A DNA stretch of 64,000 nt from Saccopteryx bilineata (GCF_036850765.1 NC_089490.1:100614074-100678073); one strand, 5' to 3'; counted from the stretch's first letter, positions 1 to 11,280 are shown. The notes: generated from the sequence alone by a model not told the origin. Translations and numbers: made by a program.

Positions 1-7
1 CAGCTCA

Positions 8-248
8 GCTATACACAAAAATTAGGGGATCAGGAAATGTGCAGATACTCTAGTACTTTCAGTCTTTTTGTACAGTGCATTTTCACCAATGAAATAAAAG
101 TTGGTTTTGCCTCTCATTTGCATAATTGGATAACTTTCTTTGACTTGTTCTTTGCTTTTCTGATGTTCTTGTTTAATAAAAAAATCAAATGCTTCTTTTT
201 TTATCACTTCATATTTATTTTGAAATATCCCCTAATTTTTGTGAGCGA
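8..248 (-). mobile_element. Tc1/mariner-like MITE, family 1, copy 1
   Basis: A short non-autonomous DNA transposon. Its two ends are inverted copies of ACAAAAATTAGGGGAT, and the body matches, in opposite orientation, the better-preserved copy at 48225-48477. The left terminal repeat is decayed, so the left boundary is approximate. It lies downstream of the IKBIP long-isoform exon. Confidence 0.75.
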
Positions 249-307
249 AAGTCTATACTTCAAGGTGTACATACGTAATTCATAGGAAAAACCTTCAATA
301 AAAACAT

Positions 308-455
308 GCAGGGTAAGGCAAAAATTGGTTTACAGCTGTTCATATGAAAAATAATACAATAAATAATAATATGAGAATAAACTGTTTTGCATACTCATAA
401 CTGTAAATCTACATTTTTTTAAAACCGACTTTTGCCCCAATCTTTATTTACTCTT
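308..455 (+). mobile_element. TA-flanked MITE, family 2, decayed copy
   Basis: Begins CAGGGTAAGGCAAAAATTGG and ends near CGACTTTTGCCCC, an imperfect terminal inverted repeat. The interior (GTTTACAGCTG, ATGAAAAATAATA) resembles the cleaner copy at 43368-43485. Boundaries are approximate. Confidence 0.5.
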
Positions 456-913
456 ATTTTAAAATTCTTGCAAGTATCTGTGACATAGTTTAGAACCTTA
501 ACAAAGAGTTAAACACGTGTATAAGGCTCCATAGCTTTAAAAAAGTGCATATTAATTCATAGCAAAGCACTCCAGACTTGCTATCCGTTATTTTAGACCA
601 AATTTCTGTAAACTCTGTGGTCTGGATTCTTGGTTTGTTGTAAATTACGAAGGAAATGAAGACCTGGCTGAGACTGGCACTTTACTAACAGGCCTGACAG
701 GAACATCATCAGGTCAGTGGGTCACCTTTTCAGGTGAGAGAAGACGTATAAGTAGATATAAGGTTTGAAGAATAGCAAACTGGGTCATTTAGAGAGAAGG
801 TAAACACTCCTCATTAGCTCCAGAGACATTAATAATATTTGGGTCCAATGGGTGAAATTCATAATAACTGTTAATTATTTAAAAAATCATTTAAAAATGT
901 TAAGTATATTGCC
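456..913. other. Unassigned AT-rich sequence left of IKBIP exon 3
   Basis: I see no exon or recognisable repeat here. If the alternative terminal exon of the other IKBIP isoform lies beyond the left edge, which is possible because I found none inside the window, this stretch would be intronic for that isoform. Confidence 0.4.
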
Positions 914-1274
914 TTTTTTTTTTTTTTTTTTTTTTTACAAAGACAGAGAGAGTCAGAGTGAGGGATAGACAGGGACAGACAGACAGGAACGGAAAGATGA
1001 GAAGCATCAATCATTAGTTCTTCGTTGCACATTGTGACATCTTAGTTGTTCATTGATTGCTTTCTCATATGTGCCTTGACCGTGGGCCTTCAGCAGACCG
1101 AGTAACCCTTTGCTTGAGCCAGGGACCTTGGGTCCAAGCTGGTGAGCTTTTTGCTCAAACCAGGTGAGCCCGTACTCAAGCTGGTGACCTTGGGGTCTCA
1201 AACCTGGGTCTCAAACCTGGGTCTTCGGCATCCCAGTCTGACGCTCTATCCATTGCGCCACCGCCTGGTCAGGC
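914..1274 (-). mobile_element. SINE-A, long form
   Basis: A tRNA-derived SINE of about 340 bp, read on the minus strand: head GCCTGACCAGGCGGTGGCGC with RNA polymerase III A and B boxes, a body ending in a region with many GTCTGTC runs, then an A-rich tail (here the poly-T at 914-936). Flanked by the duplication AAGTATATTGC (902-912 and 1275-1285). This entry serves as the description of SINE-A for the window. Confidence 0.9.
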
Positions 1275-1325
1275 AAGTATATTGCTTATTTTTTTTAATA
1301 GGTGAGCTTGCTTCCTTTCTTTTTA

Positions 1326-1518
1326 AAAATATTTTACTGATTTTAGAGAGAGGAGAAAGAAAGAGAAAAGGGGGTGGGAGGATTGGGAAACAACACTTCA
1401 TAGTAGTTGCTTCTCATATGAGCCTGGACCTGGCAAGCCTGGGGTTTCGAACCAGCGACCTCAGCATTACTGGTGGATGTAATGGCATATTCAAATACTG
1501 CGCCACCACAGTTCAGGC
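1326..1518 (-). mobile_element. SINE-A, short form
   Basis: The roughly 190-bp short relative of SINE-A: the same kind of tRNA-like head, then CATATGAGAAGCAAC and a CT-rich tail. Diverged from other copies, so relatively old. Confidence 0.75.
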
Positions 1519-1593
1519 ATATATTGCTTTTTAAAAAGTAGAGAAATACAGGTTTTAGAACTATTTCTATTTAAAATGGTTAAAAAAATAAGT

Positions 1594-1599
1594 TTTATT
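1594..1599 (-). promoter_or_regulatory. Candidate poly(A) signal for IKBIP
   Basis: AATAAA on the minus strand, about 165 bases after the IKBIP stop codon. It is the nearest canonical signal, but I see no direct proof that it is used. Confidence 0.35.
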
Positions 1600-1761
1600 G
1601 CTTAAAAAGATAAGCTTTGATTATCTTGATAATCCATTTGTATAGAGATCTCACTTCTTTTCCAGTAACATAGGACACAGTGAGACATCAAAATAACACA
1701 AAAGTATGGGACTAATCAATTTATGTATAATTATATGGTTCATCAGAATAAATTTAGTGCA

Positions 1762-2598
1762 TTAAGAATCACGGTCAATTCCTTTATTTTCTAGATTACG
1801 TTCTTCTGAAGTGCCTTTTTCTCTTGTACTTGAATATGCCATAAAGTCCTGAACTTTCCCTTTCAGAACATCCAGTTCATTTTGCATCTTCAGTAGGCTG
1901 TTATCATACTGAAGTCCTTCAAGGGTTTTCCGCATCTCCATGATCTCAGACACTGCTTTCAGCATATCATCTTCCATATTAAACATCTGAACAGTTAAAT
2001 CTTCCATTTTCTTTTCTGTCCCTATCAGATCCTGCGAGACTCTGAGAACAGAGCGAATTGCACTTTCAATGGCTGGCAAATGTGTCTTGCATTCTTCCAC
2101 TTTGGGTTCGTAGTTGGTAAGCTTATTAGTCAAGTCTTCATCTCTGGCAAAGAGAGCATGCTGTTCCTCTTCTAGCTTTTCGACTGCTTTTGTATCGGAG
2201 CCCAGCTGTTCCTCGACACGCAGAAGATCCTCTTCTTCTTGTGTTTTCACTGCTCTAATATTTCGTAATGTGCTGTCTTCCAACTCTTTCAGCCTTTCGG
2301 TGAGCAATTTTATTCCTTGCTCAGCTGAGTTAATCTGGACAGTAACTTGAGAATGTATGTGCTTCGATTCTGATTTGAAAATGTCTGCATTAACATTCAT
2401 TTCTTCTAGGCTTTGCTTCCAGAAATTTGTGACATTTTGGAATTTCTCATGAAGGCTTTGCATCTTTTGAGTGAGCATCTCTTCACTATTTTGAATGTCA
2501 TGCATGATACGCTGGAGGCCGGATACTTCCTGCTCAAACTGGGTCACCAAAGACATAGATGATGTAGCTTCCTGCAGGATACTTTCAGTAGACTCAAG
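1762..2598 (-). CDS. IKBIP: IKBIP terminal coding exon (coiled-coil isoform)
   Basis: The last exon of inhibitor of NF-kappa-B kinase-interacting protein, an ER-membrane protein reported to bind IKK-beta and to promote apoptosis. It encodes 278 residues starting LESTESILQEATSSMS and ending with a stop at 1762-1764. Almost the whole exon is predicted coiled coil (repeated L-x-x-L/E heptads, for example EEEDLLRVEEQLGSDTKAVE). The acceptor is ATGCAG before 2598 and joins exon 2 in phase 0. With exons 1 and 2 the protein is 376 residues, about the length I know for the human long isoform. A different last exon makes the other human isoform, and I found no trace of it between 2600 and 8810, so it probably lies beyond the left edge. 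Confidence 0.95.
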   Translation of the reverse strand, partial: LESTESILQEATSSMSLVTQFEQEVSGLQRIMHDIQNSEEMLTQKMQSLHEKFQNVTNFWKQSLEEMNVNADIFKSESKHIHSQVTVQINSAEQGIKLLTERLKELEDSTLRNIRAVKTQEEEDLLRVEEQLGSDTKAVEKLEEEQHALFARDEDLTNKLTNYEPKVEECKTHLPAIESAIRSVLRVSQDLIGTEKKMEDLTVQMFNMEDDMLKAVSEIMEMRKTLEGLQYDNSLLKMQNELDVLKGKVQDFMAYSSTREKGTSEERNLENKGIDRDS

Positions 2599-3185
2599 CT
2601 GCATTTGTAACACAAAACAATTCCCAAGGCTACTTAATAACTTTTACAGTAGGGACACACACTTTAACAATCATGTGCCAAATTCAAATTCTGAAGATGT
2701 CTAAAGTACCAAGTGTATCAGAACTATACTGACCAAAACATTTATTACTTTAATGCTCTTTTTTTTTTAACATATTTAGAACAAATTTAATAGATTAGCA
2801 CTATGGCAGAAAAATATAAACCTCCATTTATAATCCTTTAATGTTTGCACATTTTCATGGAGGGACAGTCAAGTAAAAAATAAGACTAAAGCAGCCTGAA
2901 GTATATCATATTTCTTTTTTTTCATTCCAATGGAAAGCAACTTAGTTGTAATTTTTATGGTTATTTGGCTTTTTTAGAAACTGTAAGCTAGTTATAAAAT
3001 CTGTTAACTTTTCTAAATACAATTATTCTGGAAGAGTCTGAAAAAAAATTGGTTGATTGACCTTTGTGGAGAAGGTACCAGAATTAGATCTCACAAATAT
3101 CACAAAGACAAAATGAATAAAACATCAGGGTAGGGAGACAATTTACGTCATGTAGTAAATAAAATGTTCTAAGTATCTGTAAAAA

Positions 3186-3527
3186 AATTTCTTTAAGTAA
3201 CAGAGACAGAGAGAGGGACAAACAGGGACTGACAGACGGGCAGGGAGAGAGGTGAGAAGTATCAATTCTTTGTTGTGGCACCTTAGTTGTTCACTGATTG
3301 CTTTCTCATATGTGCCTTGATGGGGTAGGGGGGGCTCCAGCCGAGCCATTGATCCCTTGCTCAAGCCAGCAACCATGGGGTCACATCAGTGATCCCATGC
3401 TCAAGCCAGTGACCCTGTGCTCAAGCCAGATGAGCCTGTGCTCAAGCTGGTGACCTCAGGGTTTTGAACCAGGGTCCTCTGTGTCCCAGGCCAACGCTTT
3501 ATCCACTGTGCCACCTCCTGGTCAGGC
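3186..3527 (-). mobile_element. SINE-A, long form
   Basis: Complete element in IKBIP intron 2. Target-site duplication TAAGTATCTGTAAA, left and right of the element. Confidence 0.9.
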
Positions 3528-4842
3528 TAAGTATCTGTAAATTATGGTAAGCTTCTGGCATGTCTTAATATGTGTCTTGAACATATAAGGGCCAGGTTGT
3601 AGACCTCTCTTAGTCTACACTCACATAGATAACAGCCGTACAGATACAGAAAGGCCTAGAAATGAACATTAATTTATCAGCTGTTTACAGCCTTGTGTTG
3701 AAGATGTAATACTATATAAGACACAGTTCAGCCCTTAAGTAGTGGGGTGAAAGCCAAGTCTGTATGTGCTATGAAAGGGGAAGAACTGTGGAAGCACTTA
3801 CACGGGGCACCCGAACGAGACGTTGGTGATCAAGAGAAATAATTCTAGAAGTGTTATCTAATACCTGCATCTCGTTACTTCCTCTCTAAATCATCCTACA
3901 CACTACAGCCAGATCAAGCTTTTAGGAACTGCTATGCACATCATGGTACAACATGGAAAGAAAGACCCACGATGTTTCCTGATACTTCAAGGATCAAGTC
4001 CCAAACTCCCTAACCTCGCTCTATGCTCGCCTTCCCTCCTCTTTGCTTAGCTATATTCTGTCCTTCCTTCAAGGCTCAGACCAGATCTCAGCTGGTCAGT
4101 GAACATTCTTCCGTAGCCTTAGCCTCACAGCCTGGACTCCTGCAGCACAGGTTGTATTATGTTATTTGCCACCTATTTGGCACTCAGTACATATTATGTA
4201 AGAATGTTTGAGTGTCCACTCTGTCCCAGACACTGGCTATAAAAATAGAGATATAGTCTAGTTCGTAGCTTCACAGTTTGGTTAGGGGATATAGTGTTTT
4301 GGATCTTTAATATCATATATTCTAGAGATCCAATAAGACTTACTGAGTGTCCTCTGTTTCATCATTAGACACGGGGATATAGAGATAAAAGACACAGGGT
4401 TTGCCCTAAAGATCAGTAAAGGAGACAAATTAACAACATTACAAAACAATCACAATAGATTATGATTTGCATCATGACAGAACTAGCATGAGAGAATGAA
4501 TGCTTATTAGAGGAGAGGTCAGAAGTCTGGATGTCAATGAGGAAAGGCTCAGAAGTGACTCTGAAATCTGACCCTTTAACAGACAGATGAATTAGCCAGG
4601 TGAAGATAGGAGAGCTTCTAAATCCCTTAGGGGAAGAGACCATGTCTTATGCATTTTTGTAGTCTCTATGTCTCAGGGTATAAGGAATATGTTTGTTGAT
4701 GTTTAGGAAGAAGAATGACCATAAACCTGGTCCCATCCCAGGAATACCTGAAGCAGTGCCAGGTGATAGCTGGAAACAATGTATAAATACAATAGTACTG
4801 AATAATATGATAAGACCACTCTGACACCTTGTTTACAAATTA
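3528..4842. other. IKBIP intron 2, mostly unassigned, with L2-like relic
   Basis: No exon seen. The part at about 4180-4430 (CACTCAGTACATATTATG, ACACGGGGATATAGAGATAAAAG) reads like the degraded 3' region of an ancient L2-type or related mammalian repeat. The rest looks unique. Confidence 0.4.
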
Positions 4843-5167
4843 TTATTATTATTATTATTATTATTTACAGAGACAGAGAGAGGGATAGACAGGAATGGAG
4901 AGAGATGAGAAGCATCAATCATCAGGTTTTCGTTGTGACACCTTAGTTGTTCATTGATTGCTTTCTCACATGTGCTTTGACTGTGGGGCTACAGCAGACC
5001 GAGTAACCCCTTGCTCGAGCCAGTGATCTTGGGTCCAAGCTGGTGAGCTTTTTTTTGGCTCAAGTCAGATGAGCCCGAGCTCAAGCTGGCGACCTCAGGG
5101 TCTCGAACCTGGGCCCTTCCACATCCCAGTCCGACGCTCTATCCACTGCACCACCACTTGGTCAGGC
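4843..5167 (-). mobile_element. SINE-A, long form
   Basis: Complete element whose A-rich tail has become an (ATT)n microsatellite at 4843-4864. Confidence 0.88.
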
Positions 5168-5356
5168 TACAAGTTTTTTTAATGCATATATGTAGCCATA
5201 ATTCAAGTCCCTTTAAAAACCAGTTCTGAGAAATACTTGTACATTAGTAATACTGCTAGGTTTAGTTGTCTTATTAGCAGCATTTTGAAGAGGCAAGCTT
5301 ATCTTCACCTAAGGTAACTTCTTGTTTAAGCTGTTCATCAGAGCATCACTATAAAG

Positions 5357-5681
5357 CAGGGGTCCCCAAACTACGGCCCGCGGGCCACATGCGGCCCCCT
5401 GAGGCCATTTATCTGGCCCCCGCCGCACTTCTGGAAGGGGCACCTCTTTCATTGGTGGTCAGTGAGAGGAGCATAGTTCCCATTGAAATACTGGTCAGTT
5501 TGTTGATTTAAATTTACTTGTTCTTTATTTTAAATATTTTATTTGTTCCCGTTTTATTTTTTTACTTTAAAATATGTGCAGTGTGCATAAGGATTTGTTC
5601 ATAGTTTTTTTATAGTCCGGCCCTCCAACAGTCTGAGGGACAGTGAACTGGCCCCCTGTGTAAAAAGTTTGGGGACCCCTG
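5357..5681. mobile_element. hAT MITE, family 1, copy 1
   Basis: A 325-bp non-autonomous hAT element. Terminal inverted repeats CAGGGGTCCCCAAAC and GTTTGGGGACCCCTG, and a perfect 8-bp target-site duplication CTATAAAG at 5349-5356 and 5682-5689, the hallmark length for hAT transposases. A second copy in opposite orientation is at 47624-47954. Confidence 0.95.
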
Positions 5682-5689
5682 CTATAAAG

Positions 5690-6306
5690 TATATCCCAGT
5701 AGACCCCAAAGTTTGCAAAGGTCAACTTTGCAGGAAAATAAGGTCTCAAGATTTAATCTGCAGATGCAGGATTGGGAAACAGAAGGTTTACAGTTATAAG
5801 TCCACAAAACAGAGTTTATTCTTGTATTGTTGTTCATTAATTATGGTCTTACTATCCATATGAACAAGTATCAACCTATTTTTGCCCTAACCTTATACAT
5901 AGTGACTAGTATACCACAATATCACATACTATTTATGGGCTGCCAGTATATTCTAACAGTTTTCCATTTTTTTCAAAACAAAGAAATTTATTACTGCCTG
6001 AAGTTTTCTAAGAGTTGACACATATATTGTATCTCATCTGAGCCTTATAAAAATCTTGTTATTCTCATTTCATAAATGAGGAAACAGAGGCCAAGAGAAG
6101 TTAAAGTAATCTTTTCATCTTGCAGTTGTGACGGGAGCCCAGGTCTCGCTGTTTCCCCTCCTAGTGCATCATGCTGGCCCCTACGGTCAGTTTTGTGAAA
6201 GGCAGCTATAGTTAAACTACTCCTGGGGCAGGCTGGGAGAGAAAGAGCTATACAAAGACTGAATATTTTTTTGGATCCTACAATCTTATTAAAAAAATCT
6301 GCTTCA
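5690..6306. other. IKBIP intron 2 with a MIR relic (minus strand)
   Basis: About 6030-6175 resembles MIR on the minus strand (AAATGAGGAAACAGAGGCC, then AGCCCAGGTCTC). The rest is unassigned. Confidence 0.55.
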
Positions 6307-6645
6307 GTCTAACCAGGCAGTGGCGCAGTGGATAGAGCATCAGACTGAGATGTAGAAGACCCAGGTTTGAGACCCTGAGGTTGCCAGCTTGAGTGCAGGC
6401 TCATCTGGTTTGAGCAAAAGCTCACCAGCTTGGACCCAAGGTCGCTGGCTTGAGCAAGGGGTTACTCGGTCTGCTGAAGGCCCACAGTCAAGACATGTAT
6501 GAGAAAGCAATCAATGAACAATTAAGGTGTTGCAACGAAAAACTAATGATTGATGCTTCTCATCTCTCTGTTCCTGTCTGTCTGTCCCTGTCTATCCCTC
6601 TCTCTGACTCTCTCTCTGTAAAAAAAACCAAAAAACAAAAAAGAA
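6307..6645 (+). mobile_element. SINE-A, long form
   Basis: Complete, plus strand. Flanked by imperfect repeats of AAATCTGCTTCA / AAAACTGCTTCA. Confidence 0.9.
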
Positions 6646-6710
6646 CAAAAAACTGCTTCAAAAAGCATTTTAATTGCTACCAAACTTTTCACTTAAAAAG
6701 GAAAGCTTTC

Positions 6711-6911
6711 CATCGACCTGGAACACTGAGTTCGCCGGTTCAAAACCCTAGGCTTGCCCGGTCAAGGCACATATGGGAGTTGAAGCTTCCTGCTCCTCCC
6801 CCCCTTCTCTCTCTTTCTCTCTCTCTCTCTCTCCCCTCTAAAATGAATAAATAAATAAAAATAATTAAAAAAACACATACACAAAAAAACTTTATAAAAA
6901 AAAAAAAAAAA
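6711..6911 (+). mobile_element. SINE-A, short form, 5'-truncated
   Basis: Lacks about the first 30 bases of the tRNA-like head but has a 15-bp target-site duplication AAAAAGGAAAGCTTT (6696-6710 and just after the A-rich tail). The truncation therefore arose at insertion, not by later deletion. Confidence 0.8.
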
Positions 6912-7232
6912 GGAAAGCTTTCTTCAAAATTTCTTTTCAAAGCTTTTAAGCACATGAAGTTTCTCTGTCTCCTGGAACTTTTTTCTATTATTATGATATA
7001 TTGACTCCTTTAGAGGGCCCCCAACAATTATAACCAGATCTCACCTTGAGCCCTAGGTCAAAATACCAATTCTTGCAGCTCCTTCCCAGAGGCCCCTAAG
7101 CTCACATTCAAGCCCCTGGCTTATTCAAGGTGATGCAAAATTTTCATCCATGGCTTTTACTTTCTGAGGCACTATATGCTCATCCTGTGCATGAGGCTGC
7201 AGTGACTTAGACCCTCTATTACATTTCTGTTT

Positions 7233-7643
7233 ATTTATTTATTTTCATCCTTTTGACAGAGACAGAGAGAGAGAGGGACAGACAGATAGGGAGAGAGATG
7301 AGATGCATCAATTCTTTGTTTCAGCATCTTAGTTGTTTGTTGATTGCTTGTTCATTGATTGCTTTCTCATATGTGCCTTGATCAGGGGACTACAGCAGAG
7401 CGAGTGACCCCTTGCTCAAGCTAGCAACCTTGGGTTTTAAGCCAGCGACCTTTGGGCTCAAGCCAGTGACCATGGGGTCATGTCTATAATCCCATGCTCA
7501 AGCCAGCAACCCAGTGCTCAAGCTGGTGAGCCTTGCTCAAGCCAGATGAGCCCACAGTCAAGCCGGCAACCTCAGGGTTCTGAACCTGGGTCCTCTGTGT
7601 CCCAGGCCGATGCTCTATCCACTGTGCCACCGCCTGGTCAGGC
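7233..7643 (-). mobile_element. SINE-A, long form, extended body
   Basis: Longer than usual because the segment CAAGCCAGCGACC is repeated several times within the body, a tandem-expansion feature shared with the copies at 9237, 50692 and 57945. Flanked by TTCTGTTTATTT-like duplications. Confidence 0.85.
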
Positions 7644-8230
7644 TTCTGTTTATTTTTATAGCATCCTTGCTCACTCTGGTGCCAAGTGCAAGTCCTGTCT
7701 ACCTTATGCCACGAGTAAAGATTTGGTGAATGAATACATGAACAAACAAGACATTATTCCCAAGGATAGCTTGGTCCTTAGTAGCCAGGCCAGGCCCACA
7801 CGATGCCTCACTGATTATAGCAGACCCTCTCCTGAAAAGTGTGGTAGCTAAAATTTTTTTTATCTGTTCCACATTTCTAAGAATTACAGAAATAATGCAT
7901 TTGTAGCTTGAAGAAACACAACAAAGACATGGAGTTTAGTTTTCGTTTGGCTATAAAGTCAGGACTTATTTTGAGGTTGGTCAGCTCTGCATGTGCATAT
8001 ATACGCTGACCAAGTGGGAAGTAAATAAAAATCCATGATGAACCCTGGCCCGGCCAGTGCTCTTCCTACTCTAATTGTATACCCTAGAGATCAACTGTAT
8101 TTCAGCGTCTGATATATCAAGTGTCTGATATTTAAATAGAAAACTGCAGTCACCTCCGTAAGAGCATAGCGGTCTTTCCTAACAATAATATTTGTTACAT
8201 TAAAATACCTTTATCCTTTCAAAATATAAT

Positions 8231-8624
8231 TTTTTTTTTTCATTTTTCTGAAGCTGGAAACAGAGAGAGACAGTCAGACAGACTCCCGCATGCGCCCGAC
8301 CGGGATCCACCCGGCACGCCCACCATGGGGCGAGGCTCTGCCCACCAGGGGGCGATGCTCTGCCCATCCTGGGTGTCGCCATGTTGCGACCAGAGCCACT
8401 CTAGCGCCTGAGGCAGAGGCCACAGAGCCATCCCCAGCGCCTGGGCCATCCTTGCTCCAATGGAGCCTTGGCTGCGGGAGGGGAAGAGAGAGACAGAGAG
8501 GAAAGCGCGGCGGAGGGGTGGAGAAGCAAATGGGCGCTTCTCTTGTGTGCCCTGGCCGGGAATCGAACCCGGGTCCTCCGCACGCTAGGCCGATGCTCTA
8601 CCGCTGAGCCAACCGGCCAGGGCC
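8231..8624 (-). mobile_element. SINE-B, two-unit form
   Basis: A second tRNA-derived SINE, about 370-410 bp. On the minus strand it begins GGCCCTGGCCGGTTGGCTCA, has a B box (GGTTCGATTCCCGG), a GC-rich body and ends CAGCTTCAGAAAAATGAAAA. This entry serves as the description of SINE-B. The body holds a roughly 22-24 bp unit, CCACCAGGGGGCGATGC followed by TCTGC, present once or twice per copy. It is present twice here, the second intact at 8342. Perfect 17-bp duplication TCCTTTCAAAATATAAT at 8214-8230 and from 8625. Confidence 0.92.
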
Positions 8625-8810
8625 TCCTTTCAAAATATAATTTAAGTTTCAATTGGATTGATGGGAGAATGTAAAGCAGTAGGGAGACCTTGAGAGTTAA
8701 AATAGTATTGTCTAAAAGGTGGGAAAAAGGAATTTCTGAATTGGGCTGGAATGGTGATAATGGGGAAGAAAAATGGGAAAATCTTTCCAAATAAACCAGT
8801 TAATAATTAC

Positions 8811-8928
8811 CTTTTCTGAGATTAAACTGATTTTACTTTGAAGTCCTTGGAATTCGTTGGTCTCTATTTTCAGTAACTCGTATTGGTTTTCCACCTTTGT
8901 AAACTTTTCCGACTGCTGAAATACAAGC
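8811..8928 (-). CDS. IKBIP: IKBIP exon 2
   Basis: Encodes LVFQQSEKFTKVENQYELLK and continues to SLISEK, the region just after the membrane segment where the coiled coil begins. The acceptor is TTTTCTAG before 8928 and the donor GTAATT starts at 8810. It is 118 bases long. Exon 1 leaves two bases (TG), which with the first G here give Trp, and the exon ends in phase 0 after Lys. The reading frame is open and matches what I know of mammalian IKBIP. Confidence 0.95.
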
Positions 8929-9236
8929 CTAGAAAAGAAAAAAAAGATCACTACCACCTAATTCAAATGTACTTAAGTCTGAATTTTAAAGGAAATTTTG
9001 ATATGAGCAGTGTCAGCTTTTATTAGTTAACTAAACATTGAGAGAGCCTGCTGTGTGGTATGTACTACTCATGCAAAGATGAGCAAAACTCTGTCCCTGT
9101 TCAAGTTCACAGCTCAGGGAGTTGAGATGGCATGATATCTGTAGTAGATAAATGCAGAAAAATATTTTGGAGGAAAAAATATTGCATTATTTATAAAAAA
9201 TATAATTTCTACTAAATATTTTACCCATGTAAAAAA

Positions 9237-9601
9237 ATAGTATTTTTTTAAGTGGGTTTGGGGGTGGGGGACAGACAAGCAGGAAGGGAGAGAGATGAGA
9301 AGCATCAACTTGTTGTGGCATTTTAGTTGTTCATTGATTGCTTTCTCATATGTGCCTTGACCAGAAGGCTCCAGCTGAGCCAGTGACCCCTTGCTCAAGC
9401 CAGTGACCTTGGTCTCAAGCCAGCGACCTTGGGCTTCAAACCAGCAACCTTTGGGCTCAAGCCAGTGACCATGGGGTCATGTCTATGATACCACGCTCAA
9501 GCCAGTGACCCCACGCTCAAGCTGGTGATCTCAGGGTTTTGAACCTGGGTCTTTAGTGTCCAGGTTTATGCTTTATCCATTGTGCTACCTCCTGGCCAGG
9601 C
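9237..9601 (-). mobile_element. SINE-A, long form, extended body
   Basis: Complete but diverged. The body repeats the CAAGCCAGCGACC segment. It lies about 300 bases upstream of IKBIP exon 2. Confidence 0.85.
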
Positions 9602-9614
9602 AAACTAAAGAAAG

Positions 9615-9949
9615 TTGTTTTTTGTGTGTGACAGAGACAGAGAGAGGGACAGATAGGGACAGACAGGGAGATGAGAAGCATCAATTCTTTGTTGCGGCTC
9701 TTTAGTTGTTCATTGATTGCTTTCTCATATGTGTCTTAACCTGGGGTGGGGGGCGGCTACAGCAAAACAAGTCACCCCTTGCTCAAGCCAGCGATCTTGG
9801 GATTAAGCCAGTGACCTTGGGCTTAAGCCAGTGACTTTGGGCTTCAAGCCAGCGATCCCGGGCTCAAGCCATAGACCTCAGGTTTTCAAACCTGGGTCCT
9901 CTGCATCCCAATCTGATGTTCCATCCACTGTGAAACTGCCTGGTCAGGC
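9615..9949 (-). mobile_element. SINE-A, long form
   Basis: Directly follows the previous copy in the same orientation, separated by about 14 bases. The boundary tract is GT-rich instead of pure T. Confidence 0.85.
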
Positions 9950-10428
9950 AAAAAAAAGTATTCTTAAATTCTATTGTAGAAGAGAAAAAGAACAGTATAG
10001 TGGAGGGAAGAGGACATGATGGTGATTAGAAGTTGCAAAATAACCAGATTCAAAACTGTTGAAAACAGAAGTCATTGTCAACACAGAAGAACCCACGTGA
10101 TGCAAGGTGCATAATATGTATACTTGTTTATAGTAAAAGGGTACAAGTCATATAGGTATACGTACTCTAGATGTCCTGTAATTAGAGTACATTTCTCATC
10201 TGGTAAATAGTGCAGGGCAGAGGCATAAAAGTTATCCCAGTCTTAAAAACAATAAATGGATTATTGTGTATTTAGAACTTGAAATGAGCAGACACAAAAG
10301 AAATGCTTTGAATCGAGTGCCATTTTGGTTGATCTACTTTGACTCAATTATTCAGGATCAGAAAGACCAGCAGTTGAAATTCTTGGTGTATCTGAGTCAT
10401 TAGAAAGCAGTGGAGCTGGCCCTGGCTG
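9950..10428. other. IKBIP intron 1, unassigned
   Basis: No exon or clear repeat recognised. Confidence 0.4.
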
Positions 10429-10590
10429 AGTAGCTCAGTTGGTTAGAGCATCATTCCAATACAGTATGCCAGGGCTGTAGGTTCAGTTTCTCGTCAGGGC
10501 ACAAACAAGAGTCAACCAATGAACGCATAGATGGATGGAACAACGAATCAATGCTTCTCTCTCTCTCAAATCAATGAATTAGGAAAAAAA
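10429..10590 (+). mobile_element. Ves-type SINE
   Basis: Head GGCCCTGGCTGAGTAGCTCA, B-box region near GTAGGTTCAG, then AACCAATGAACGCATAGATG and a CTCTCTCTCAAATCAATGAA tail. This is the pattern of the Ves family of bat SINEs. Confidence 0.8.
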
Positions 10591-10691
10591 AAAGCAGTGG
10601 ATCAGAACCTCTAAAGCCAGTGTCTAAATCAGAACTCATAGACCAGTAGTTCAAAAGCTTTGCTGCATATTGAAGTCACCTGGCAGTTTTG

Positions 10692-10734
10692 TTTTTTTTT
10701 TAATTTTTTATTTATTCATTATAGAGAGGAGAGG

Positions 10735-10765
<31 letters not shown>

Positions 10766-10906
10766 GAGAGACAGAGAGAGATGAGGGGAGGAGCTGGAAG
10801 TATCAACTCCCATATGTGCCTTGACCAGGCAAGCCCAGGGTTTTGAACCGGCAACCTCAGCATTTCCAAGTGGACGCTTTATCCACTGCGCCACCACAGG
10901 TCAGGC
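10692..10906 (-). mobile_element. SINE-A, short form
   Basis: Complete, with a (GA)n-rich tail region on the plus strand. Duplication CACCTGGCAGTTTT on both sides. Confidence 0.88.
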
Positions 10907-11231
10907 ATCACCTGGCAGTTTTAAAAAAGTTGATGCCTGGGTCCCACACACAGAAATTCTGATTTAATTGGCTGGGGATATGACTTGGATATTGTAAAAT
11001 TTAAAAGCTCCTCAGGTTATCTGAGTGCTTAGCAAAGTAAGAATCACTAATTGACACTGTTTTGTGAAATAAACTTCCATTGAAGACAAATATTTAAAGA
11101 TCCCAAAACTCAATGGAGTGAAAGACTTCTGAGCTTTGTGTATCATTGCAAAGATGGTGATGGTTCATACTCATAAATGTCACTATTATGCTGTTTCTAT
11201 AAAACTTCTAAAATGGATATTTTGCTTTTTA

Positions 11232-11280
11232 CTGCATCCCAGTCCGACACTCTATCCACTGCGCCACCACCTGGTCAGGC
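11232..11280 (-). mobile_element. Tailless SINE-A head fragment with own duplication
   Basis: Only the first 49 bases of SINE-A, with no body and no A tail. It sits between two perfect 16-bp copies of GATATTTTGCTTTTTA (11216-11231 and 11281-11296), so it integrated as a 3'-truncated molecule. Confidence 0.85.

Noticed and set aside
2114..2350. Serine-rich plus-strand frame across the IKBIP coiled-coil exon
   Set aside because: Antisense shadow of the glutamate- and leucine-rich coiled coil.
7233..7643. Short regularly spaced repeats (CAAGCCAGCGACC) resembling a repeat array
   Set aside because: Internal duplications of the SINE-A body. A CRISPR array is not expected in a mammalian genome and the spacers are not unique.
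8240..8607. Open frames of 60-140 codons within SINE-B copies (RPARPPWG/RESNPGPPHARP-type proteins), repeated at many sites
   Set aside because: The same peptides recur wherever SINE-B occurs and in several frames. They come from a GC-rich, non-coding RNA-derived repeat.
8550..8624. tRNA-gene-like A and B boxes in SINE heads (GGTTCGATTCCCGG and similar)
   Set aside because: They are parts of tRNA-derived SINEs with bodies and tails. No intact cloverleaf tRNA gene was seen.
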